Source of the DNA: Notolepis coatsorum | Taxonomy: Eukaryota; Chordata; Actinopteri; Aulopiformes; Paralepididae | Assembly (NCBI GenBank): GCA_963971535.1 | Contig: OZ020589.1 | Location: 48,270,636-48,334,635 of the forward strand | Reading direction: 5' to 3' | DNA length: 64,000 nucleotides | Part shown: one piece after another, positions 23,303-35,289 of the stretch | How positions within the stretch are numbered: position 1 is the stretch's first letter | Layout of the letters: every line of letters begins with the position of its first letter | Made by a program: the position numbers and the translations under genes | The notes under the pieces: model-generated | The model's input: only the letters and a program-made list of their open reading frames with translations | What the model was told of the DNA's origin: nothing | Database searches by the model: none

Positions 23303-24382
23303 TAGGGGTGTAACGGTACTCAGATACGTACTGTACCGCGTCAATGTGGTCCTCCGGTACAGTACGGGCTGTGCACCGTACGATTGCAACGGTGCGGAAC
23401 CTTTTTTTGCGGAACTTAAATCCCCCCGGCCCCACGTAATTTATCAACAACACTGCGGTCTGCTGTGAGCATTATAAAACAAACGTGTGTTTAACCGACC
23501 GTGAATTAAAGTGTCAATGCTGTTTGTCATTTTAACAGGAGATACTTTCTTAAATGCCATCCTCCCAACAGAGCGGTGTTGACGGGGAGCTCTGATGGGT
23601 TCGCTTGGTGGTGTTATTACTAGCATTGAACAGCTAACCGAAAGCTAGCATTAACTAACGTTAAAGGTTTAGCCATAACGTTACCTTGGCTAAAGTTGGG
23701 GCTATTCATAATCCAGCAATAATGGCTGCAGACCTGCAAGCAAAGTACAGCAAGTTGGCAAAGGAGTATTCCAACGTAAATCACATTTTCACCAGTAAAG
23801 TTAGTCTTTCCATCTCTCGGTAGCTCATGCTAGCTAACCTAGCTCACGTTAGAGTCGTCACTGAACCACCTCGCGTACACAATTAATGACATGTTGCGGA
23901 CAGCCATATCGGTGACAATGTTTAGCTTTTAGTGCCAAATGATAAGAGTCTGAGGCGGAGTCTCAAAAGAGAATGTTGAATATTTATTGTGCAAAAATCA
24001 CAACAGATCCTCTGTGCTACTTCAACGGAGCCTTGTAGACTGAGTAGGGTATATCTGCAGAGCCACTGGGTAGCGAGTGCAACACTGTGTAATGTCCGTG
24101 TGTGGATCATTGGAGTAGGGTATATCTGCAGTGCTGCAGCCCCATACTCATTGTATAGATTTGTATTAGTATCATTAATCAATCACCTGTTGTTGAATAA
24201 ATACCATTGCTTTCTAGTTATTACTAAAAAACAGTATATATAAAACAGTAGCTGTATAAAAAAAAAGGTATAATTTATATTTCTTTTACATTTTTATTTT
24301 TTTTAATGTATGCACTGGTATCGCCCAACAAAAAACCGAGGTACGTACCGAACCGTGGATTTTGTGTACCGTTACACCCCTA
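23303..24382. mobile_element. hAT element, TAGGGGTGTAACGGTAC family, in the endonuclease
   Basis: 1,080 bp, ends taggggtgtaacggtac and the complement of gtaccgttacaccccta. The perfect 8-bp duplication gtaagcac is at 23295-23302 and 24383-24390. The interior is homologous to the hAT at 923-1972, but the termini differ. Confidence 0.93.
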
Positions 24383-24390
24383 GTAAGCAC

Positions 24391-24455
24391 CTTACGCTTT
24401 ACTGGGTGGTTGAGTGATTTAACATTCCAACTCACGAAATTGACAGCACCCTTCT
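24391..24455 (-). pseudogene. LINE ORF2 start of the endonuclease domain
   Basis: Just after a stop at about 24453, the minus strand reads KGAVNFVSWNVKSLNHPVKR, the first strand of the apurinic/apyrimidinic-type endonuclease (SWNVxxL). It continues at 23302 once the hAT at 23303-24382 and one target-site copy are discounted. Confidence 0.8.
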
Positions 24456-26212
24456 AGCCCTATGGTATCACCCGTGTCGATCATAGCAGATGAGAGAGGC
24501 CATGCACCTGGAACCTAGAGAGAGCTCAGCACAGCTGCAGGTGAAAAACAAAACAGACATCTGATCAATTAAGCATGTTGAATGTACAAGTCTGGTACCC
24601 CCCCCCCCCCCCCCCCCCCCCCCCCTGACACCCATAAAAGCAAGGTGTCCTAAGTACCCTTCAGAAACAAATCCACACATAATGTGCTTGTGTTGGAGGT
24701 TCTCTCAGACCCCCGTCGAGCCTCTTAGGAGAGAAAAAATTAACATTTCTATAACCTTTATTTACCCAGGCAAGTAAGAACAAATTCTGATTTTATTTAT
24801 TGTCAAAAGTATGCATAATGTTGTGTTAATTCCACAACAAGAGATATGTAATGTTAATTACAAAAAAAAACTGCATATATCGGTATCGGTTGATATCGGT
24901 ATCGGAAATTAAGAGTTGGACAATATCGGTATCGGTAAAAAAGCCAATATCGAGCATCCCTAATAATAATAATAATAATAAAGGGAAAGAAAAGAAAAGT
25001 AAAAAATCTTTACTCAGATCTTGGTATTATATAGAATCTTCCACTGTCTTATATAGGTGGCGACGGTAAACGTCAAACATAACCGTATATTAGCAATATC
25101 ACATTAAGCATTAAGCAGGTCCCGAAGTAAGGCAGAACAACCTCTTCCCTAGCAAGGGCGATCAGCGTGCCCCGCTAGACAAAAAAAAAGAAGAAAAAAG
25201 GGTGCCTGGTTGTGTGATATAGAGTAAGTTGGAAGAGGTGTGGGAGTGTGCGCGTGTCAACATGTTTATACGCGGGTGTGTGTCTGGGCGCATGCCCTTC
25301 CGTGTTCGTGCAGTTGTATGCACGTGTACCTATGTGTGTGTGTGCATGGATGTATCGGACACAGCCAGGGAGTAAGCGTATGGGTGTGTAGGAGTGAGTG
25401 TGTGGGTCTATGCCCATGTATCTGTGTAATGTGTACATGTGTATGTATGTCTGTGCATGTGCGTACTATGCGCCCACGTGTGTGATATGTCTAGATAGTG
25501 TATCGATTATGTGCGCGAGCATGTGCAGCAGCATAAATGTAAGAATGTATCCATTAGGAGTGCGTGCGTGTGTGTCAACGTAAGTGTGGACGTGTGTGCA
25601 AATGCTCATATGTCTCTATATGTGCATACATATATTGTCCTATTGGGGCCAGAATTATACAGTATATCTACTTCATCTGCACTCCATAAGTGGCTATTAG
25701 TATAGGACTGGAGATCCGCTGGATGTTAAATAAATCGTATGGCTTAGCCATGACCATTGGCAAGTTCTCGAAGCTGAGTAGGTGAATTACTTTGCTTGAT
25801 ATATTGTCTAGAGAGATTGGTGAATTCCTCAGTCTAGTGGTGTCTTCTCAATACTAGGCAGGTGATGCTACACAGTAGACATTACAGTAGCCTCTATACA
25901 AATATTGTCCTGCACATTACCTGCATATTATAAGTGGCTCGTACACACCTAAACATCTTCTCTTTCTATGTGCTCTGTTGGTATAGGAGAATTGCTAGAT
26001 GTTGAGTGTGTAACCTAACTTAATAATTGTAACCAGTGGTTATTCCTGAGACTGATTGGATGAATCATTACATCTGTTAAATAGCAGATTTTACAGTGAC
26101 CCTCTGGCAAGTAGTAACCCTTTGAGATCAAGACATCATTCACAACATCTGTACGGTACATATATAACATATAAACATCTGAGTATCTCCCTCTTCCGAT
26201 CGAAAAAGTTTA
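24456..26212. other. LINE inter-ORF region with repeats
   Basis: A run of about 28 C at 24598-24625, a hAT MITE fragment (24733-24962), (AAT)n near 24962-24980, and a long GT-rich low-complexity stretch (25225-25640). No gene recognised. Between these the sequence may be LINE inter-ORF DNA. Confidence 0.55.
24733..24962. mobile_element. 5'-deleted copy of the 13503-13883 MITE
   Basis: Starts inside the element (catttctataacctttattt) and keeps the right end gagcatcccta. The left terminus and about 120 bp are missing. Confidence 0.88.
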
Positions 26213-26220
26213 TAATGGTG

Positions 26221-27114
26221 TAGGGGTGGACGGTATAAACGGTATACGGTATAAACGGTATGAATTTGCTCTACGGTATGGATTTTGACTATACCGTGTA
26301 ACCGGTAGAGGAGCTCTAAAATAGCAATGACGTCATGTAACCACAGCGCGACTATTTCAATCGCATTTGCCCCTAAAAATAGATCGAATTAGTCATAGAT
26401 AATAGATATGTGCAAACTGGAAAAAGTTATTTAGGAGGCTTCGCGCAGTAACACGCAATTGTCATTTCATAATAAACACATATCACCGCGGCGCACAGCA
26501 AGTTTCAATTTCAGTTCCTGGCATTTTTAACCAGTGGAGAAAGGTAAGAGATCTTACCATCGTTTTTCTTATATGAATTATTCTACGTTAATAAAACATA
26601 CCTGGTGATCAACTACAGTTTGCTGTAAACATTATGATATGTGTGTAGTGTTATGATAACGACGGGAGGACGGCTGCAGCAGTGGATTTGCGAAATAGCA
26701 TGCAGCTGCAGAGCCGCAGAGCCAGTGGCTCTTTCAGGTCTGGTCACAGGCCCGCTCAACAGCGCCCCCCCACCAAACGGCTGAACGACCTGAAAGAGCC
26801 ACTGGCTCTGCGGCTCTGCAGCTACATATGCTTCTAGCAAAATCCAGCCCGCTGTTTGCAATGGGAGCAGCACGGAGTCTCGACTCGGGACTTATTTTAT
26901 TTGGAATATAATGACTTTATACGCAAAAGTAGCCTAGTTTTAAGTTAAAATATTATAAATCTACATGCCTTGAGGATGTCATTCTTTATATAGCCTGCCT
27001 ATCAGGCAAAAAAATATATTCGAACGGAAACACTGATACCGTGATATATACCGTTACCGTCTATGCTTCAAATTATACCGTGATATAAATTTTAGACCAT
27101 ACCGTCCACCCCTA
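26221..27114. mobile_element. hAT element, TAGGGGTGGACGGTATA family
   Basis: 894 bp, ends taggggtggacggtataaac and the complement of ccataccgtccacccctata less two bases. The perfect 8-bp duplication taatggtg is at 26213-26220 and 27115-27122. An internal inverted repeat (gagccgcagagccagtggct and its complement) lies at 26709-26822. Confidence 0.93.
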
Positions 27115-27189
27115 TAATGGTGTGCAGAGCAAACTGTATCTTCCACTCTTTCTTTTTTAGAGACTGCTAACATTGTGTGTACCAAGGGC

Positions 27190-28113
27190 CTACCCGACCT
27201 CCTCCTCCGTCGCTGCATGCACAATGTTCTTTCTGACGTAGTCTATAGCTTCCCCCACCTCAATGAACTTTTTATCCTCTCCCTTGAACGTGATGCGAAA
27301 CCGGGCTGGGAATAAAATGCCGTACCAGGTGACCTGTCGGCCGCGTAGTAACTTCCTCACCTCCGTGAATGCAGCCCTGGCTCTGGCGACGCTCGCTGCA
27401 TAGTCCGGGAAGATTGCAATAGACACACCGCTGGCCTGTAATGGAGCCCGGGCGCGCGCCCGGCTCAACACTTCGACACAGTCTTGGAAGTAGTGAAGTT
27501 TAGCCACAATGGCGCGTGGCTTCCCGTCTTTCCTCTTCGGTCCCAGCGTTCTGTGTGAGCGGTCGACCAGTATCTCATTATCCATTTGCAGCACGTCCTT
27601 CAGTAGTTTGGGGACCGAAGCTGTGGAGCTTGAGCCATCCGTCTCGGCCACCCCAATTATCCTCACGTTGCACCTCCTCATTCTTCCTTCCATATCCTCA
27701 CACTTCCCTCTGAGACCCGCCACCTCTGATTTTAAGTCTTTGACTGTAGTTTGTAACGTTACCACCTCGTCTGACCACATCGAGAGACCACCTTCCACGT
27801 CCTTAACTGAGGCCTCCATTTTGTTCATGTCCATGCGTAGTGCCGTGACACAGCCTCGCATTTCCTCATTCATCACTTTCAAATCATTTCTAATAAGGTT
27901 GAACTCTTTGGAAAGTGCACCTTTCAATTCCGATTGTATTATCCCTGCGAGTTCCGATTTCAGCGCGAGGAGAATCTCCGCCTTTAAGGCTGTGGTATCC
28001 ACGCCGGACATCTTTGGCGGTGTGGACGGTGGTGGCTTGGAACTGGAAGTCGAGGCTTTTTCAGGCCTGCTTGGAGTCGGGACGTATTTGTATTTACGTA
28101 GGTTTGCTGCCAT
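27190..28113 (-). CDS. LINE ORF1 protein, L1 ORF1p-like RNA-binding protein
   Basis: An open frame of about 307 codons from the methionine in MAANLRKYKYVPTPSRP; an in-frame upstream methionine at 28170 is possible. It has a basic N-terminus, then a long coiled coil (about residues 65-165), then RRCNVRIIGVAE and RSHRTLGPKRKDGKPR, which match the RRM and C-terminal domains of L1-type ORF1p (Transposase_22 family). L1 ORF1p trimerises and binds LINE RNA. The frame is intact even though ORF2 is not. Confidence 0.85.
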   Translation of the reverse strand: MAANLRKYKYVPTPSRPEKASTSSSKPPPSTPPKMSGVDTTALKAEILLALKSELAGIIQSELKGALSKEFNLIRNDLKVMNEEMRGCVTALRMDMNKMEASVKDVEGGLSMWSDEVVTLQTTVKDLKSEVAGLRGKCEDMEGRMRRCNVRIIGVAETDGSSSTASVPKLLKDVLQMDNEILVDRSHRTLGPKRKDGKPRAIVAKLHYFQDCVEVLSRARARAPLQASGVSIAIFPDYAASVARARAAFTEVRKLLRGRQVTWYGILFPARFRITFKGEDKKFIEVGEAIDYVRKNIVHAATEEEVG

Positions 28114-28200
28114 CTGTCCGTGTAAACAATGTCCATTGGTTTGAACAAATGTACCCTGAGTAAGATTCACTAAGTTTTGTAAATCCGTAAGCTTATTAAA

Positions 28201-29159
28201 TTAACACTTTGGCTGCCATGGGTTAAATTAATGATATACCATAGATTGCCAGCGCTATTTGTCTATGGAGAAAGTCCCCTTCTTTGCAGGGCTATAACTT
28301 TTTAAATTCTATTGCTACATTGCCATTATTAGGGCCCATTCAAAGTCCTATATGTATTGTTCATTGTGTAGCAACGTTAAACTTTTTCATTCACATATTC
28401 ATAGTAAAGTATGGTCTAATGTATAAGTATGTTTTCATCTCTTTCTGCAACTTTCTCCAGAACGTGATATATAGCCCCAAATGCATTATATTGATGATGA
28501 AATACAGTTTGATGGCAATCAGCGCGATATAAAAAATTCCAACTAGACGTACTTCTAGAAGTTACTACACGTCATCTGATGTTGACCGGATGGGCGAGGG
28601 GGCGTTTATAATTCCGTGGGCAGCGTTATACCAATCATCTAATGTGGGTCAAATGTTGATAAAAGCAGTTAGTATCGAAGATGGTAACGTTACACGCTGA
28701 AACTCACCCCAGTCTCCGCGCGCCGTTGGGCGATCATCGTCGAGTAGAAATTTTATCATTATGGGATATATTATTACCCGGTCCATCTCCAGCTTGTATA
28801 ATGGTATATACGTCCAAATCATGTTGTTTATCGAGTTATTGGCAATCGATCGCTATGTAGAGTGACGAGCTAGAATGCCGGAACCTATCCCGAGTGGCCG
28901 GAAGCAATACGGACATGTAGCACAACCTCCACTGTGCTTCCTGTTAAGCGGTTGCGCGATCGGCCACCAGATGGCGCTCCTGAACCGCCAGAGAGCTCAG
29001 TGGGTCCTGCTGGTGGTTCTCAGACCAGCGGAGGGACATTATGGATCAGATCGCAGATTTTTGAAATATTGATATAAGGACGCTGTACAGCGTCCCCCGG
29101 CAACTTTAGCATCGCCAGCAATGACGCTGTAAAGCGTTTTTAGGCAGTCAAAGTGTTAA
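28201..29159. mobile_element. TTAA-flanked (piggyBac-like) element
   Basis: Left TTAAcactttggctgcc, right complement of ggcagtcaaagtgTTAA. 959 bp, no transposase recognised. Abuts the 5' end of the L1-like LINE. Confidence 0.75.
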
Positions 29160-30375
29160 GATAAGATAAAAATAAAATAGAGACTCGACGGGAGCTCGAA
29201 CGAACATTGTGTTACTCCATTGCTCGCCTAGCCACGCCCTCGAGAGGAGTGGAAGTTTGAAGACGGACTACAATATGATGCGGGGGTGGTGAGTTGAAAC
29301 AGTGTGTGTGTGTGCGTGTCCCGACCCCACTTCTATGTTTCAATAAATTATTTGCATTTAAAACTATTAAACCTTCAGTCCACTCAAAATTTTGCTAATA
29401 TTCCTTATGTTGTTTATGATATTAATTGAAAATAGCATATGAGAGTATTATATAGTAATAATAACACATGGCGATATACTAAAAAGCTATTTATAATTTT
29501 TGGCTGGTAAAAAAATTTGCATGGCTGGTAGTTTTTCAAATCTACCAGCCAAATGGCTGGTAAGTCAAAAAGTTAAGTTTGTTCCCTGGGCAGAGGGTCG
29601 TGGATGTGAAAAGAGGAGAGCAGACGTAGTAGCCAGGTGATAGTAGCCAGCGGTAGCAGTAAAAGTAACGCTAGTGGTGGCCATTATTATGATTCCACTC
29701 ATGATTAGCCTAGAATTCAGAAATACTAACAAACTCAAATGTTGCTGGAGCAGCTAGTTAGATTATCACTGGGTAGTGAACTGTTGAGAATATCAGGGCG
29801 AATCGAAACAGGAAAGATATGACCGTTTACCTACTGGGAGTGGTGTGTGGGACTTGTGAATGGGGAGGAGGCGGGGCCTGCAAGGCAGTAGACGGGACAT
29901 AATTAACATAATAAATTACAAGGATTGTAATGCAGGAATTACTGTCTAAGATCGACCAGCAAAATCTGATTCTCACAGATTATTATGAAATGTTGAGTGG
30001 GAGTTTTGGCGAGCATAATAAATACAATTGTCAATAGTCTACAGAAGAAGTGAACGCATGTCCCTTCTGAGTTTACACTGGGAAGACGTGACAGAAGGTG
30101 GAAAACGAGGGTTTTTTGAATGGCACAGCATGGGAGATGGGGGGGAGGGGGGGGCTGGAGGGTGAATATGGTGGACTGGTTCAGTTCGTATGCAGAACCA
30201 ATGGGATAGAGAGAGCGAGATGGACTGGAAGGCGGTGATGGTGCGTGTCACGGTGTGAGCCATGATTATTCAGATGTAATACTTGCAGACACACACACAC
30301 ACACACACTATATCCTATATACATACTGTACACACACGACAACCTATACACACTACATAGTTTACACACACACAC

Positions 30376-30467
<92 letters not shown>

Positions 30468-30812
30468 ACACACTGCAAAGCTTACACACTCGCACACACA
30501 CATACGCCATTTCATACATACACTGCATAGCTTAGGCACGCACGCACACACCCACTCCCAATCACTTACATCCACACATCACCTACACACTAATAGTTAG
30601 AACCACTAGGGATCTCCCCATTACATAATTATTATTAATAATATTATTAATAGCTATACTTCTGGTCAGGATTACAGTCAATAATTTGATTAATTACATC
30701 ATTGATTGATTATTTGCTGGTTGACTTGCTTTGAATTCAACAATAACCCTTTTTGTGGATTTTCTCATTGAGCTTGGCTGTTGCATCAAGACGTGTGTGT
30801 GTGCGTGTGTGT
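29160..30812. other. Intron sequence with a long CA repeat
   Basis: No gene recognised. 29495-29575 contains repeated ggctggta motifs. A CA-rich tract runs 30286-30465. Confidence 0.6.
30368..30463. repeat. (CA)n microsatellite
   Basis: About 95 bp of almost perfect ca dinucleotides with one cg interruption near 30380. Confidence 0.97.
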
Positions 30813-31407
30813 TAGGGCTGAACGATTAATAGTTTTTAAATCGAATTTGGAATGATGCAATTAGCAAATCGCAAAAAAATAAAATAATTGCAAAATAATT
30901 GTTTAAAAAAAATAAAAAATAAAATTAAGACTTTTTTTTTTTTTTTTGCATGTATTGCTTATTTTTTTATTATTATTCTTGGTCAGACATGACCGACAGA
31001 TGAGGAGAGGATAAACAGGAGAAGAGGTGGGGAAGACATGCGACAAATGTCACCGGGAGCGGGAAGCGAACCCGGGGCGGCCGCGTAGGTGTGCGATGCA
31101 CTAACTTTCATTTTTTTTATTTAACCAGGAAGTTTGGGAGAGGGAGGTAAGGGGTTTTAGATTGTGTGTTGTGAAGTTTAGACTTCAGAGAGGGAGAGTA
31201 AAGTACATAAAAAAGGCTACCTTTGGGTACCGGTATCGATTCCCAGGTAAAAAGAACATTTTCATGCTCGGTGTCCCGAAGAGACCCACCGCGTAGGCCA
31301 GATGCAAGCCGCATTTTACAATAAACCTCTGTGGGGCTGCTTAAATATTTTTTCAATTATAATCGCTAATTAAAAATTTGATTATTTCCCAAAATCGTGC
31401 AGCCCTA
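30813..31407. mobile_element. hAT MITE, TAGGGCTGAACGATTA family, copy 1
   Basis: 595 bp, ends tagggctgaacgatta and the complement of aatcgtgcagccctat less one base. Flanked by gtgtgtgt on both sides, consistent with an 8-bp duplication but weak because the flanks are GT repeats. Shares internal ttttgggagagggaggtaag with the adjacent copy. Confidence 0.85.
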
Positions 31408-31440
31408 GTGTGTGTGTGTTGGGAGTGTGGTTAGAGTGTG

Positions 31441-31864
31441 TAGGGCTGCATGATTAATTGTTTTTTTTATCGAAATTGCGATTTGGAATGATGCAATTAT
31501 CAAATCACAAAAAAAAATGTAATTTTTATTTTTTTTTATATTTATTGAACCAGGGAGTCCCATTGAGATACAAGATCGGTTTGGGAGAGGGAGGTAAGGG
31601 GTTTTAGATTGTGTGTTGTGAAGTTTAGACTTCAGAGAGGGAGAGTAAAGTACTGAAAAAAAGGTACCGTTGGGTGCCGGTATCGATTCCCAGGTAAAAA
31701 GACGTTTTTATGCCCACCGGTAGGCCAGATGCAAGCCGCATTTTACAATAAACCTCTGTGGGGCTGCTTAAAAAAATTATAATTATAATCGCATATTTTA
31801 TCGCAATCGCAATATCTGTCAGAAAAATCGCAATTAGATTATTTCCCAAAATCGTGCAGCCCTA
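31441..31864. mobile_element. hAT MITE, same family, copy 2
   Basis: 424 bp, ends tagggctgcatgattaat and the complement of aaaatcgtgcagccct. It lies 33 bp after copy 1 in the same orientation, without a matching 8-bp duplication. Confidence 0.83.
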
Positions 31865-33393
31865 GTGTTGGACAGAGCTTGTCCTGTCACACTAATGATG
31901 AGGCAGCTGGCACCTGGAGTGCAGTATCACACACACACACACACACACGCACTCATACATACGCGTACACACACATGCATACACACACAAAGTAGAGGCG
32001 AATGAAAAAGAGCAGTGGGCAGAGAGGGCATCCGGATGGCTGGCATGAAAACAACAGCCCCCTTAGTGTTCCACCCGTACACACACTCTCTCTCTCTCTC
32101 TCTCTCTCACTCTCACTCTCACTCTCTCACTCACTCTCACTCTTACTCTATCACTCTCACTCTCTCTATCACTCTCTCTCACTCTCTCTCACTCACTCTT
32201 TCTCACTATCTCTCTCACTCTTTCTCTCTCACACTTTCTCTCTCTCACTCTCTTACATACACACAGTTGCAGGTGTTTCAGCCTCCTGTTCTGAGAGCCA
32301 AAATAAATAAACAGATCAAGGATTATTACCCAGAATGCAATGCTTGTGGCACACACAGAAACTCAATTTAATTCAGAATTACAATAATCTAACAGTCTTT
32401 CCATTTACTGTCATCGTCTAGTTTATGCTGATGTAGTCCAGTTAGTACAGACAGTACAAGTCAGTACCCAGCATGCCATGGCACCACTCAATTGTGTACA
32501 CTCAAGCAAGGAATCTTGAGGGCACAAGTTGGATTTCCTTATGTTTCTACATTCCAGACAAAAGCAGAATTTTCTGTGGAATAGCTTGAGGTTCCAGCCA
32601 CATTAGGCAGAGTGGGAACTGTGTTGGGATGTTATGGAGAGCCTCTGACGTCTCTTAGCCGCTTCCCAGGGGAATCCCGAAATCTACGAGAACAAAGGGG
32701 CAAAACACTGTTTATTACGTTTATTTGCAGGGGAAGACACTCTGTTCCTCCATTTTCACACCTCTGAGTGGTCAAATGTATACATAGCAGTGCATATAGG
32801 GGCAGGGGGAAGACGGCGATGGAGAGAAAGTGAGAGAGAGGGAGTGAGAGAGAGAGAGAGACAGCCATACAGACATACGGACATACAGACTGAGAACAAA
32901 GTGTGGTTACACAATTTGATGTCCTTTTTGCAATGAAAGAGAGATGGCCTGCTCTCCACTCCATAAAAGCTTTTTGGTTGGGTTGGGAGAGGGGGGAGAG
33001 ACAGAGAGATGGGTGACACAGAGAGAGAGAAAGACCGAGAGATGGGTGACAGAGAGAGAGAGAATCCGAGAGATGGGCGATACACAGATAGAGAGAGACA
33101 GATAGATGGGTGACACAGAGGAGAGAGAGAGGGATGGGCGATACACAGAAGAGAGAGAGACAGAGATATGGGAGAGAGAGATGGGTGATACACAGAGAGA
33201 AAGACGGAGATGGGCGACACAGAGGGACAGTTATTAAATGTTATTGTTTGTATGTTGGACTTGCTTTGGCAATAGGTACTTTGATATTTCATGCCAATAA
33301 AGCTTATTTAGACACAGGTGATACAGAGAGAGGCACAGAGATGGGTGACACATGTACTGAGAGAGAGACGGGCGACAGTGTCCCAAGAGGGAC

Positions 33394-33449
<56 letters not shown>

Positions 33450-33960
33450 GAGACAGGTGCTACACACAGAGAGAGACAGGGAGAGGAGGTGGTACACAGA
33501 GAGAGGGAGAGAGAGAGACGGACAGAGATGGGCAATACACAGAGAGACAGAGAGAGGAGGTGATACACAGACAAGGGGAGATACGGATACAGGCAAAACA
33601 GAGAGAGACAGTGAGGGAATGTATGACAGAAAGGGAGAATGAGAAGAGGGAGAATTGTAGAGAAATGCAAAGTAGAGAGAGGGAGAGAGATAGAGAGGGG
33701 GAGAGAGAGAGAAAAATAACATGCAAAAGAAAGAGCAAATTGCACAAACACAGAAAAACACAAACCCGTGTTTGTGTTGCCAGCAGCCATACGGTGGTTG
33801 AGATGTTTTTCAATGGAATTCCTGTTTTGAAATGTGGCTGTCATCACTCCTTCCACAATACTTGTGATTTATTCACAGAAGCGGAATTTTGATGATTCTT
33901 ATTCCAGTGGTTCCTAAACATTTTCAGTTAGGCCCCCCTTGGATAATTGTAAACATTTAG
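31865..33960. other. Intron sequence with (CA)n, (CT)n and (GA)n stretches
   Basis: CA-rich at 31930-31990, CT-rich at 32083-32255, GA-rich from 32815 to 33720 with a pure (GA)n run at 33396-33440. Long open frames in these stretches are low-complexity and not genes. 33240-33310 is a short non-repetitive island with no feature I recognise. Confidence 0.75.
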
Positions 33961-34004
33961 GGGCCCCCCCTCCCCCCCATATACTGTATAAATGTATATA
34001 TATT

Positions 34005-34729
34005 TAGGCTACGTTTAGACGAGCGTTTTGTGAACAGAAACCGCAAAAGTCATCTTGCGGTTTCACTTTTAATTTTACGTTTAGACGAGCGTTTTGGGGT
34101 GGAATTCTCCGTGCAGACGACGCTGTAACGACGGAACCCCGCTGTCACACGATTGGCGCATATGTCACATGACGTGCTGTGAAGACCCGCCCTACTCTGC
34201 CTCTGATTCGCAGACTGTGGATGGGGAATGTGATTGTACCAAAGCAGAGTCACTCACAGACAGTGGGTCCACTCACGCCGCGGGACAGATTCTTGTGTAT
34301 TTAACCCTTTCACTGCCACACAACAGCCGGTTGTGTGATAGTAAAGGGTTAACCTTCTGTCGTGTGACAGTGAAAGGGTTAAAAGTACTGCCAATGTAGC
34401 CTTCAGGTGATCTCCGTTGATATAGTCAGACATACTTGCTTTGTTTACGTCTCGGCTACTGGCGCATACCTGCTACATGTGACGTAAGCAGTACGCGCGA
34501 CCAGAGCCGTGACAACCCTTTCGTCATCGTTTTAACAGATTTATACGGTTTGACAGTTTAGACGAAAGCGCAAAGCTTTTGCGTTTCTAGGAATTCCACC
34601 CTGGAAGGTAGTCTCACTTTTTTGCGGTTTCACCCCGTAAAAACGCCGTTTCCGTATAAACGAAAGGCACATCCGTAAAAATATTTTTGCGGATTCACCT
34701 GCTAGCGTTTCCGTCTAAACGGGGCCTTA
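34005..34729. mobile_element. Inverted-repeat element with CGTTTAGACG ends
   Basis: Left taggctacgtttagacgagc, right complement of gtctaaacggggcctta. Gcggtttc motifs occur near both ends. The target duplication is not clear. Contains a 42-bp stretch shared with the hAT at 2432-3713 and the TTAA mini-element 34301-34382. Confidence 0.6.
34301..34382. mobile_element. TTAACCCTTTCACTGCC mini-element
   Basis: 82 bp bounded by TTAA at 34301 and 34379, with inverted termini ttaaccctttcactg and cagtgaaagggttaa. A third TTAA lies in the middle (34349). Its end closely resembles the 29-bp minisatellite unit at 8155-8695. Confidence 0.75.
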
Positions 34730-35289
34730 GTTTATTTTATATTTTGTAGTTTTTACAGAGCTTTGATTATGGCGAAATTGATCAGTGCAGTCGGGAAAGC
34801 GTTAAAAAAAAAAAAAAAACACCACACCATCTATTTTGTATTTTTTTCTACTGGTCTCTTTTCATTCGAACAGTAACTCAATCAGCACCAGAGGGCGCTG
34901 TGTACTGTGTGGTTAAAAGGCCAGCGTTATAAAGTATAGGAATACGTGGCGGTGTTTGCAGGGCTATAACTATATTATATATTATAGCTATGGATACAAT
35001 ACTATTGCCCATTTGACATCAAGTATCTATCGTTCAACATGTGAAAAATAAATAAAAATTTCATCCATACATTCCCGTTTTATACCGTGGTGAATATAAG
35101 TATGGTTTTAGGGTAATTCATGGGAGGCTGGTAATAGCCCCCAACGTGTATTATACTAAATGCATTGGCGTTCCGTCCCTACACACGCTACAATTAAAAA
35201 ATCAAATGCATATGATAGGTATTATGTTCCATCATGAATGCATGAAAGGGTGGGGGGGGGGGTTTGATGCTTTGATCGTCGCCAACGGC

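Larger units (their letters stand above)
19394..28195 (-). mobile_element. L1/Tx1-like LINE, both ORFs present but broken by insertions
   Basis: Minus-strand order: ORF1 (27190-28113), inter-ORF region, endonuclease (24455-24391, then 23302-22365), linker, reverse transcriptase (21512-20723), C-terminal region (20358-19394). Insertions at 26221-27114, 24733-24962, 23303-24382, about 21512-22205 and 20367-20714 interrupt it. Two of the five insertions show only approximate borders. The 3' end is lost against the polypurine minisatellite. Frameshifts near 22365 and 19935 and a mutated YADD box show it is inactive. Confidence 0.85.

Noticed and set aside
31010-31095. gaacccggggcgg segment as a tRNA or SINE
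   Set aside because: Resembles a box B but no box A at suitable distance is visible.
32756-33856. Several long frames rich in SLSLSLSL or RERERE
   Set aside because: They lie in CT/GA simple repeats, with no domain or splice context.
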